Assembly: GCA_025786725.1 (NCBI GenBank)
Contig: JAHLTZ010000006.1
Coordinates: forward strand, 682,001-746,000
Source of the DNA: Syncephalis fuscata
Taxonomy: Eukaryota; Zoopagomycota; Zoopagomycetes; Zoopagales; Piptocephalidaceae
Reading direction: 5' to 3'
DNA length: 64,000 nt
Shown here: piece by piece, positions 49,676 through 61,600 of the stretch
Layout of the letters: every line of letters starts with the position of its first letter
Position numbering within the stretch: the first letter of the stretch is position 1
Notes under the pieces: model-generated
Databases searched by the model: none
Seen by the model: the letters and a program-made list of their open reading frames with translations, nothing else
Told to the model about the DNA's origin: nothing
Translations under genes and position numbers: made by a program

Positions 49676-52600
49676 TTAAATGAAACAGTCAAGTTCATGT
49701 CTTACATAATAGTTACGTTCATCATCATCTAGACGTGGATAATAAGCAACCAATGCATCTTGTGATCCAATGTACATGTTATTGTAAACCTTCCAATAAA
49801 TCTCTCGTACACGACGTGCTGGATGGAATAGACCCTATAGTTATTATAAGAATAAGAATAAAGCGATTATAGCAGTCAATAAGCAATTAAACTAGTTCAT
49901 ATAGATCCACTTACTTGAAGTACATATTGCATAATAGTACATGGTCCCACTGACATACGAATACCTTCAACTGCTTCCAATACAGCATTAATAACATGAG
50001 GAGATGTTTCAAATATATTAGGCCAGACATGGTTCAATAAATGAACAAGTGCATCCTCACAGCCTAAACCATAAACACCAAGGGCCAAATCTATAGAAAT
50101 ATATAGAGATATATAGTATTAGTGTTAATATATAGTATATATTATATAGTAATGAATATTACTATTCAGTACTTACGTTTAACAGTAGCACAGGCTGTTT
50201 GACGATGAACAAGATCTCGATCAATAAGTGCATCTTCAAGTAAAGGTGTAACAGCATAGACATAATCTTTACCCATTTCTCCAATATATTCAAACATAAA
50301 TGACAATGACTAATAAAATAGTTAATAGTTAATTAATTAATTAATAAATGAATAGTATTTACCTTTAATACACCATTTTGAACATTTAATTCAGGTACTC
50401 GGTATTCATTCATGAGTGCTGGTAATACGGTGAAGGGTGAACATGTTTCTGCCACAATAGCTACATATACAATATTAATACGGCTATTACTCATCTATTG
50501 CCCTGTTACTTACCAATAGCAATGGTAGTACAGATACGATTTTGACGCTCTTGTACTTTAAGATTGTTTAATAGAGTGGCCAGTACATCTTGTGGTCCAA
50601 TCGCTTTAGCAATATAACCAAATGTATTGACAGATGCACGTCGAATAGCCTTTTTATGTGCTCGTAATAGATCTAACAACTCGAAACAGACCCGCATCCA
50701 TTCACGAGCACTAACAAATTCAGCACCTCTATCGGCAATACGACCAATAATATCCTAAATAGATCATCATTAATACAGTACACGGTAGCTATTTAGCTAT
50801 TAGTGATCGTTCAACTTACCACAACGTTTTCTTGTACTCGTTCGTGTCTATTCTTAAGAATAGGCGTTAATCGCGGTAATAGATCCTTAATCGGTGGGGT
50901 CATATTCGTCATACCAATAACATTGACAATGCCTTTAAGACCGGCAATGATCGATGCCAATACTTCGGGATACTCTTCGCCCAAGTATTCATATAATACA
51001 ACACCTAAATGACTCATCAACTTCTCTTCACCACATGTCTTCATGACAATGGCAATGCGCGAGATAAGATCAGCCGCTTGTTGGCGTACTTTGGCCGATT
51101 TGTTATTAAGTCGCCAGAGAATGGTGGAACAGATCTGTGGTAGGTATGGCTTCACTCTTAGACCAAGCGCGTTCACGACAACACCAAATCCATTAAGCAT
51201 AACCACATCTTCAACGGTTTGTTCTTGGAAAGCGTATAGAATACCGTCAATAAGTACTTCCTCCAAACGTTGATCAATATCGGTGGCCCCTAGTTCAGAT
51301 ACAACTTTCTCTATGGTTTCCATGGCCATTTTACGGAATGGTTCGGATTCATCTTTTAGACCATCGACAATACGCGTAACAATATCGGCTACACCGACTT
51401 TCTGAGCCAATTCCACCGTGGTTTCAACCAATTGACGGTAATTACGTCGATCCAGGGCCATACGACGTACCCAAAAGTTCTTAAAGTACTCGGGTAGAAT
51501 CTCTTCACGTAGATAATCGGCACGTACACCATCGGTAGCCGCACATTGCTTCACCACTTTAAGAACAATCTTCTTCATTTCTTCATCTGGTGATTGAAAT
51601 TCTCGTACTAGAATCTTCATTAAATTCTGTGTATACATATTGGCATCTTCGGCATTCATCAGTGGTGTAATGAATCCAACTGCCTTTAGAAATGCGGCCA
51701 ATCCTTTGCCTCGATGTTTATGAATACCGCCCCATAATGGCTCGAGAACGGTACCAAACGATTCAATACCGTAGGGGGAGGCTGCTTCAGCTAATGCTGC
51801 TAGAGCTAAAGCAGTAATCGTGCGTACCTTTTGCTGTTCATCGGTAAGACCATGCCCAATACATTCGACTAGATTGGTTAGGTGAGGTAGAACGGAACAG
51901 CCCATAAGAATGGCAATCTGTTGAATGATCTTAATACCTGTATGACGTGCTTGCCATGACTTTTTACTCTTACAAACAGCGCGTAAGAACGGTAATAGAG
52001 CTGGAATACCTAATGCTGATGCGACGACTGAAAAGGCACGGGCTGTCGTATTACGTACATATTCATCGACATTATCGATATCTGGCCGCATAGTAGCAAT
52101 CATAGTAGCTAGACCGGCCGCTTTACTAAGATTACTGATAATCTCTCGTCCTTCAACACGAGCATAATAGTCTTCATCGATTAACATAGGCTCAATAACC
52201 ACCAGTATTTTATGGACAAATGGTCGAACAAGATCGTCAAGTTTGTACATAATACGATCGATGACCTTGACTAGTAAATGGCGTTCTTGATCCTCAAGTG
52301 ACGTCGACATTAAAAGTGGCAGAATTTGGTTAAATAAAGAACCAGCACCAAATTCACGTGCCTTATCCGTAATTTGTCGAAGTGATGTTTTACGCATGGC
52401 CGGCGTACCATTCTTAATTTTAAGTAATAGACGCATGATTTTACGCTCTTTTAATTCTTCAATCGATAAATCGGCATCTTCCCGATTATCAAGTAACTTG
52501 CCAAAGTACTGTTTATCTTCAGCTTTAAACACTGGTAATTCGCCAACACCGGGAATATCACTCATGGGTATATCTGGTCTAGGTGTCATGCCTTCTTCAA

Positions 52601-53822
52601 GCATAAGGAAGCCACCGGCATCGCCCATAGGTGTAGGTGTAGCGGTAAGTTTACGGGCTGGTGTGTGAATAGGTACATATGAGCTGGGTGGTTCTAAAAT
52701 CTTGTAACCAGTCGATGGCAGTATTGAATTCAATTCTTCATCACTCATAGGACGGTTACGATCATCCAATTCACGTTCCCATCGTAGTTGTTGGGCTAAT
52801 TCAGGCGCTACACCTGCCATAGAACCAGCAATAGGTGTGGCCATAACGTTAACACCTGATGGTGTGGCACCCAATCCACCTAATCCACCGGCATTTACCA
52901 TAGGTGTCTCATCCCATCGAGAACGTTTAGGTGTTGCGCCTACCATTTGCGGTGTAGCATCCCATCGAGAAGCGCGTGGTGTTGCTTCTACACCAAGACC
53001 AACTCGCGGTGTTTCGTCCCATCGCGACCGCTTTCGTCCTTCACCAGCATCGGCGCGTGGAGTCTCATCCCAACGACTACGGCTTTCTTTAGCTCGTCTA
53101 TTAGCGCTCATTTCCTCCTCGTCGTCCTCGTCCCATTCTGACTTCTTTTGTGCACCAACTGCCGGCATAGCTTCGGGTGCCGTGCCATTTTGTAGCGCTT
53201 CAGCTCTTTCTTGCTCTTTTGCTGCAATCTTACGACGTAATTCTTGTTCTTCCCGTTCTAGTTGAGTCTGTCGCATAACCTCGGCATACGAGCGTGATTC
53301 GCCGCCATCTGTCTCGGCTTCATTGCTTCCTTTGGCGAATGCATCCCGACGTTCCGGTGATAGTGCGCGTTGATAACGACGTCGATGATAGTCGGTCTCG
53401 CGATCACTAATCTTTGATCGGCCACTACCGGCCATAGGATCAAAGTTACTTTCCTCGGCATCTCGTTCAATCTCATCGCGGTATTCACGCGGTGCAGTAA
53501 TAGACGAGAAGCCACGTCGAGAAGAGGCGTACTTGTCGGTCATCATGACGTCAAGTTCATCGCTACGACCGCCTCCACCCACTGCGATCGAGCGATCGTA
53601 GCCTTCAAAGCGATCTCCCGAGCCATATAGATCTTGATCGTAAGAGATCTTGCCAACTAACGCGGCACGTTTGGATTCCTGCTGTTCACGCAGAATCTCT
53701 TCCCGTTGGGCTTGTTGTGCCTTGATCTGCGCCTCAATGTCAATTTGTGTGCCTTAATAGCAGTATCAGTTATACGTGTTCATAATTTACATGTTGATCT
53801 ATTGCAACTTACCGTTAGACAT
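49676..53822 (-). CDS. SF3B1: Splicing factor 3B subunit 1 (U2 snRNP HEAT-repeat protein)
   Basis: Core U2 snRNP protein that clamps the branch-site helix. A tiny first exon (MSNG, start 53822) joins an exon of nearly 3 kb (about 53756-50820), followed by short C-terminal exons ending [11 protein letters not shown] at stop 49678-49676. The N-terminus has the U2AF-ligand-type tryptophan motifs (repeated RWDETP/RWDATP). The C-terminal two thirds are HEAT repeats, for example [36 protein letters not shown] and [17 protein letters not shown]. Length and layout fit the family. Relevant to this window because correct branch-site recognition would be needed to splice the 42 predicted introns of gene B. 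Confidence 0.97.
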
Positions 53823-54021
53823 GATTGATTATAAACTCAATGAAAAACTAAATGCACAGTATAGAAATTAAGATGTGAGAGAAGATAATATGGATTGTTT
53901 AAATAATAGCAAGTCTATTATTTAATTATTTGTTAATTAATCAGCTAATTAATTAAATTTTATTTATTTATCTTTTCACGCTTCCTAATAAATATACGTA
54001 ATAAATTTATAGCTTTATTAT

Positions 54022-57000
54022 TTATAAAGGAGTAACTGTTGTATTAGAAGAAGATAGCGCTACTGCTGCTCGACGTAATAGCTCAAGAAGTTCGGCCATT
54101 CGACCTGCTCTAACAAATTCTGTATAGAGACCATATTCAACATTGGCCACTAAATGGCTTAGATTCAAACTCTTTTCCATCGATCTACATGCAAATAGAT
54201 TAGCGTATATTCAATTGCTATTAATACGTATTACTTACCCAGGTAGAATCTCTTCACTTTCATAGAGAATCATAAATAGCTGAATAGTCAACTCGGTTAG
54301 ATAGAGTTCTCGTATTTTACCACATTCTTGTCGTCGTTGTTCAGCTGTAGTAATCATGATAAGCATTGATTAGTATGACATCTATTATATATATGTACAT
54401 CATTAATAGTTACCTGAAGGACTAAATGGATCCAGTTGACTTTCTTCAATATCCACGACTAGCCATTCGGTAATTAACAATTGATTGGCTAGCCTTTCCA
54501 TATCATTGACCAAAGTCTAATTAAATAATAAATAAATATAGCAATATATTAAGACCTGTACATGATATTACCTTCACTTTAACTAGTAGGTCATATTCGT
54601 TTTTACTATCGCTACTGTAACGATTAAATAGTGTTATTAATCAGTTATTATTAATACATTATTATAATTACTTACATGGCATGTGACTCTTTTGTGAATA
54701 GTGCCCATTCAGCAAACTTATCCTCAAATAAGCATAGATTGGCATAACCAGATATTTCACGTACAGCCACTGATAGTGCATCTGTTTGGTCAACCACTTC
54801 ATCAGTTGAGTGAACAGCACGTATATCACTTGGAATACTGTCCAAAAGCACTTTAACTGCATTCAATTTACCCAATACTATAATAATAACATTGTTATTA
54901 ATACGAATATAAATATTTAATACTAGTATCGCTATTATTTACCTAAAAAGCGACGGGCTAAATGACTTGCTTGAATGATGGCATCTTTAGATTGACTTGG
55001 TTCAAAGAAAAGCCATTCAAGTGCTCTTATTTGTTCTTGATCATTCTCTTCGACTGCACTATGGATTAATGTTAAGCTAACCGATCTATTACTAAACATT
55101 AAACTGGCATCCGTCTAAATTAAATAAATATTAGACTGTTGTTGTTATAATTAAATATATACTAACCGATGACTTGTAGGCTTCCAGTATCATTTGTACC
55201 ACTTGTACAGTGATGGCTTGTACATTCATATGACAATCCCGTGCCTTTTGCAAGTATTTGTATCGCTCATCCTTTGATACTTGTTCCAATGCTATTATCA
55301 TGGTTATTCTATATCTTTACTGATTATATAGATATATAGATATATTACTTACTACGTAGAAATGAGGCATAAGCATGTATTTGTAATGACTCAGGCAATA
55401 GAGCACAGTATTGTGCTACTAGATTATTCTAATATCCATATAAATAAATAAATAACAATTAATTAATACAGCTATTTATCTATTTACCTTCTTAATGGCT
55501 ATTAATAAATCTACATAGCATCGTACAATCTGATCACCAGCTGCATGATCAAATGGTAGTGCCTTTAATTGACGCATAACAATTACCCAATGTGCTGCAA
55601 ATCTTAATACGTGCTGCATACTAAATATAATAGACTAGTCAGTTGTCACTAATAGCTATATATATAATAGACACTTACTTTTCATCAAAATCATTTAATT
55701 CAGTGAAGTTGCTTGATAATGCACCAGCCAATGTATCTAGTTGATCTTGTATTACTAGTGATTGAATATAATGGAAAGGCTCCACCGAAGATGCACTATA
55801 GCAGATCCATTAATATACATATACATATACACCTTATTTCTCTTTAATTACCGAATATCTGGTTGATCTGATTTTGATAACCGATCAAATATTTCTTCAG
55901 GTGTCCATGATTTTAACATTTCTTGATATTTGCCTCGTTTTTGTGCCAAATGCTATTCAATTTAGTTATTATTTAATTGCTTGTATTTTATTCTATCTTA
56001 ATCTATTTACTTGATCCAATTCAGTCTCAATCATAGCATTATAATAGGCAAATAAATAATCTTCCCAATTTTGCGACACCATTAATAGCTATAGAAAGTT
56101 AGCTAATTAACCAACTATTAATGTTATCATTTATATAATAGTTACCGGTTCAACTTCTCCTACTAATAGCGCGTACATGGCTCGTTCATAAATATCGGCA
56201 TCCATCTAGTTAATATAAATTTATTATTTAATAACAATTAGCAATATATAATGACTGAATAGCTTACATTTTTTGATAATTGTCGACACATTGACTTCCA
56301 TAGTAAACGACGCGGATTACCTTGAGGTCCTTTTTGCCTCTTGGTTGGTGGTAACATTTCTTCATCTTGATCCCCTCTATCGACTACATCATACAAATAT
56401 GCATAAGTACAAATCTTATCAGTATAGCTTATTAGTTACCTAATGAATCATCAGAGTACATTGTACTGCCTGAAATGCTTGCTGCTCTCCAGGATTGATC
56501 TGATTTACGACAAAGATCCATAGCTTGATTAACTTGGCCGCGTCTTAAATACTCGTATAAAGTACGCATTAGATATTTATCAAATTCCTATTTTACATAT
56601 TAATACATTATATTTTACTCCATCAATTAGTAGTTACCTGATCTTCTGAGCAAGTAAACGCTTCTCACGACTAGGTGCGTCTGGATCCAAATGATGCACA
56701 ATCTTGGTTGCTTCTGGATCAGCCAGACTGCCCGTAGCTGCTACTCCATTAAATCGGCTGGTGTAGAACCAGTAACCGGCCCGTGGACCCACTGGTTGGA
56801 ATCTAGGTGCTACTTCTTGTAACCAATTTTTAACAATAACATATTCACGTAATGCAGTATGGCCACTACCCATAGTAAATAGTGGTGTAAATATTTGTAC
56901 ATCAGTAGCGAGTGTTGGGTCAGATGGATTCATTGGCATATCAGTGTTATTATTTGCCAATTCTTTTTTATGACAAATACGTTCTCTATAAATACACATA

Positions 57001-57614
57001 TTGATTAATTGTTATTTTTAATTTTAATTAACTTACTGATACATAGCAAATAATAAACGCCATGTACTCCATTCTCGCTCCCAGTTAGTCAGTGTTGTAT
57101 CGGTGTCTGTATTATTTTGATAACGCGTATTATTCTGCTGATCGCGTAATTCTTCCAAACTAACATATTTTTAACAACTACTTCGCTAGACTTTTCTATA
57201 ATTAACTTACTGACTCATCGATATCGCGCTAAATTGCTCTAATAAATAGAGTGCTGCTTCAACAGCTCTGCTATTACCTTCACCATCGTTATATTCCATA
57301 GTCTCTTCCTCTCTCTCCTCCTCCTCCTCCTCCGCTCCATGGTTAGCTGTAGTAAGTTGTGCACTATCTGCTTTGGACAGCCAGTAGGCAAATTCTGCAT
57401 AAGGATCGCCGCTACGGCTATCGTCATTGCCAGCTCCTCTTCCTAGTACGCCTAGGCCGCCATTGATACCATTATTACCGGCCGCGATGCTACCTGAAAT
57501 AAATGCAGCCAAATCACTACGCGTAACACGTCTCGGCAGGTTGATCTCATTCAACAGCGATGGAGACGACATTATTCTTTCAATATCGTTGGTTGACGCG
57601 ACAATAGTAAACAA
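54022..57614 (-). CDS. NUP107: Nuclear pore protein Nup84/Nup107
   Basis: Scaffold nucleoporin of the Y complex. About 18 short exons between 57614 and stop 54024-54022. The first exon is acidic (EEEEEEREEETMEY), ending LYLLEQFSAISMSQ. A later exon reads DPEATKIVHHLDPDAPSREKR, followed by LRRGQVNQAMDLCRKSDQSWRAA, which is characteristic of Nup107-type alpha-solenoid proteins. Helical exons continue to the C-terminus (MAELLELLRRAAVALSSS). Two ATGs are possible, 57614 and 57572 (MSSPSLLNEI); the second matches a more usual start. Identified by these segments without a search. Confidence 0.88.
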
Positions 57615-58645
57615 AGAAAAAGAAAAGTGCCTTTAGATTCATATAACACGATTCACTTCGTGCAATAGTGATAACTCAAGTACAAGTTTTGTCAAAGTGG
57701 TTTGAAATAAAGCACGTGATTATTGTAATGATCCACAGTATTATGGTCATGTGATTATCTACCATGCAATTGACTCATGACGCCCACCATGTAATCGAAC
57801 AACATGCTAACGATAACATATAAGTAGTCGCAACGACAATATACTAAATACTAGTACTAACAATTATAAACAAACAGCCATCCAAGGACATAACCAGTAA
57901 ACACTTGTTATTTACTGACATATAATCAACCATATGAACAAGATTTAAATTCTATTAGCAATGATGTTTACCATGAAATACTAGCTTTATTGGAATTATA
58001 ATAAACATATCAACATCTTTGATTTTTATATTTTTTTGTTTGCTTCAGTTGTGTTATTCCGTTACTAAAAGCCTAACTGTGGTAATTAATAATTAAAAGG
58101 ATAATTATTTATTGCTTATTTTATAATAGCATCAGGCTCATGTTATACTAAAGTAAGCTATCAATTAGTGGCTACTAATGTTTAGATGATAAAAGTAAGC
58201 ATAAACAAGACGGTAGCCATTAAGTTGCTAATTGTTACAGTGTAGTGCTAAGTTGTTAAAAATCAACGATTATTCGTATATCAATGCCAGTGCAATGTCA
58301 TTTCATTATATGATAGTGATAGATTTGTTAATATTCATAGTATATCTACAAATAAGCACAGTCACCTTTATTGCCAATATATATCACTACAATATTCACA
58401 TTTAACATTGATATATTCATATTAGCCTATGCTTATAGCTAATACAATACAATTATAGACTTTTTGTTAATTTAACTATTTGATTAATAGTTGTCAATTG
58501 TTGGATGCAAATAGAACATGAATATAGATATAGCAATTTGATTGTATATAATTAAGATGGAACCATAGGTTTATTACTATAAGCTTGCACAGTTGAATAG
58601 AAACAACTAGCTGCAAGCTTGTTAATAAAATAACGATTCCATTGA
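57615..58645. other. Spacer between NUP107 and micro-exon gene B
   Basis: AT-rich DNA holding the 5' flank of NUP107 and the 3' flank of gene B. No gene or repeat recognised. The part just downstream of gene B (58645-58494) is partly similar to the region downstream of paralogue A. Confidence 0.45.
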
Positions 58646-61600
58646 TTAAAGACTGGATAAACCGGAGCATTGGCCAAAACTTGATATATAATAGACTGGA
58701 CGGCGTAGTTGTCAAATGGTCTTGCTTTTCACCGAATATATACCTAAAGTGTATTGGAATAGTGACTTGATTGCACTACCAATGCTAATGTCTTGAAACC
58801 ATTGATTATGCTGCATTTACAAATAAAGATATTATATGCCATAAATTAATTTATAAATCATCAATATACAATAGCACTTACGTTCTATTAATATTAAATT
58901 ATTTATACACATGGTATATAGCATGTGATTAGTGAGTAATCAATTAATATACAATACGACTTACAGCCTATTAGTATTAAATAATTGGTACAATCAGCAA
59001 ATAGCATAGTTAATGTATAGTTAGTTAATATACAATATCACTTACAGCCTATTAATATTAAATAATTGGTACAATCAGCAAATGGCATGGTTAATGTATA
59101 ATCAGTTAATATACAATATCACTTACGATCTATTAATATTAAATAATTGGTACAATCAGCAAATAGCATAGTTAATGTATAGTCAGTTAATACATAATAT
59201 AACTTACAGCCTATTAGTATTAAATAATTGGTACAATCAGCAAATAGTATAGTTAATGTATAGTCCGTTAATATGCAATATAACTTACGTTCTATTAATA
59301 TTAAATAATTGGTACAATCAATAAATAGCATGGTTAATGTATAGTCAGTTAATATATAATATAACTTACGCCCTATTAATATTAAATAATTGGTACAATC
59401 AGCAAATAGCATAGTTAGTGTATAGTTAATTAATACAAAAATACAACTTACCCGCTATTAATATTAAATAATTGGTACAAGCAGTAAATGGCGCGATTAA
59501 TGTATAGTTAATTAACATACAATACAACTTACGCTCTATTGATATTAAATAGTTGGTACAATCAGCAAATAGTATAGTTAATGTATAGTCCGTTAATATG
59601 CAATACACCTTACGAGCTATTAATATTAAATAATTGGTACAATCAGCAAATAGCATAGTTAATGTATAGTCAGTTAATACACAATATCACTTACCATCTA
59701 TTAATATTAAACAGTTGGTACAATCAGCGAATAGCATGGTTAATGTATAGTCCGTTAATATGCAATACAACTTACGTTCTATTAATATTAAATAATTGGT
59801 ACAATCAGCAAATAGCGTAGTTAATGTATAGTCCGTTAATATGCAATACAACTTACCCCCTATTAATATTAAACAGTTGGTACAATCAGTGCATAGTATA
59901 GTCAATGTATAATCAGTTAATATGCAATACAACTTACGAGCTATTAATATTAAATAATTGGTACAATCAGCAAATAGCGTAGTTAATGTATAGTCCGTTA
60001 ATATGCAATACAACTTACCCCTATTAATATTAAACAGTTGGTACAATCAGTGCATAGTATAGTCAATGTATAATCAGTTAATATACAATACAACTTACAT
60101 CCTATTAATATTAAATAATTGGTACAATCAGCAAATAGCGTAGTTAATGTATAGTCCGTTAATATGCAATACAACTTACTGCCTATTAATATTAAATAGT
60201 TGGTACAATCAGCAAATAGCGTAGTTAATGTATAGTCCGTTAATATGCAATACGACTTACACTCTATTAATATTAGATAATCAGTACAATCAGCAAATAG
60301 CATAGTTAATGTATAATCAGTTAATACACAATATAAAGGTGGACGTTGCTAGCCCAGTAGGATAAGGCAGCGTCTTTTGAGCTGTAAGGCTCCGGGTTTA
60401 AACTTTAGTTCAAATCAATCCTTAAGTAAACCCCCTCCCAGTTTTTTAGTTAACAAAATTGCAAACCAGAACCCAATAAGTAGGTCCGGAAACAAGACCT
60501 TGGCCAGAATAGTCAAGGAAAAATAATTGGGATTAACTTTAAAAAATAGTGCTACACAGCACTATTCAAAAGAAGATGGTCCCGCGTGGAATCTACATGA
60601 ACCAGATTTGCGCAAAAACGTGGCAGTCCATTTGTTAATTTAGAAAAAGCCCAAAATAGTGGGGAGCAGCGCAAACTAAAATTATGCGCAGCGGGCGCTC
60701 ATAATCCCTTCTAATAAATAAATAAATAATACACAATGCAACTTACGTTCTATTAATATTAAACAGTTGGTACAATCAATAAATAGCATGGTTAATGTAT
60801 AGCCAGTTAATACACAATACTACTTACCGTCTATTAATATTAAATAATCAGTACAATCAGCAAATAGCATAGTTAATGTATAGTCAGTTAATACATAATA
60901 TAACTTACAGACTATTAATATTAAATAATTGGTACAATCAATAAATAGCATGGTTAATGCATAGTCAGTTAATACACAATACCACTTACCGTCTATTAAT
61001 ATTAAATAAATGGTACAATTAATAAATAGCATAGTTAATGTATGTCAGTTAATACATAATATAGCTTACTGCCTATTAATATTAAATAATTGGTACAATC
61101 AGCAAATAGCATAGTTAATGTATAGTCAGTTAATACATAATATAACTTACAATCTATTAATATTAAATAATTGGTACAATCAGCAAATAGCATAGTTAAT
61201 GTATAGTCAGTTAATACACAATATCACTTACCGTCTATTAATATTAGATAATCAGTACAATCAGCAAATAGCATAGTTAATGTATAGTCAGTTAATACAC
61301 AATATCACTTACCGTCTATTAATATTAGATAATCAGTACAATCAGCAAATAGCATAGTTAATGTATAGTTAGTTAATATACAATACGACTTACCACCTAT
61401 TGATATTAAACAATTGGTAAAATTAGTGCATAATATAGTCAATGTATAGTTATTTAATATACAATATCACTTACAATCTATTAATATTAATAATTGGTAC
61501 AATCAGCAAATGGCATGGTTAATGTATAGTCAGTTACTATACAATATCACTTACGATCTATTAATATTAAACAGTTGGTACAATCAGTAAATGGCATAGT

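Noticed and set aside
52837-53265. Long plus-strand ORFs opposite SF3B1, OSBP and PYC
   Set aside because: Antisense shadows of confident coding exons; compositions mirror the genuine genes.
60340-60420. Functional tRNA gene
   Set aside because: A- and B-box resemblance only; no acceptor stem or full cloverleaf, and the sequence continues into a SINE body with a target-site duplication.
59119-61032. Protein with 27-residue repeats (TDYTLTMLFADCTNYLILI...) from the 81-bp array
   Set aside because: 81 is a multiple of 3, so accidental repeat ORFs arise. They are broken by stops and SINEs, and the only strictly kept positions are splice donors, branch motifs and acceptors. Retained as intron-retention possibility only.
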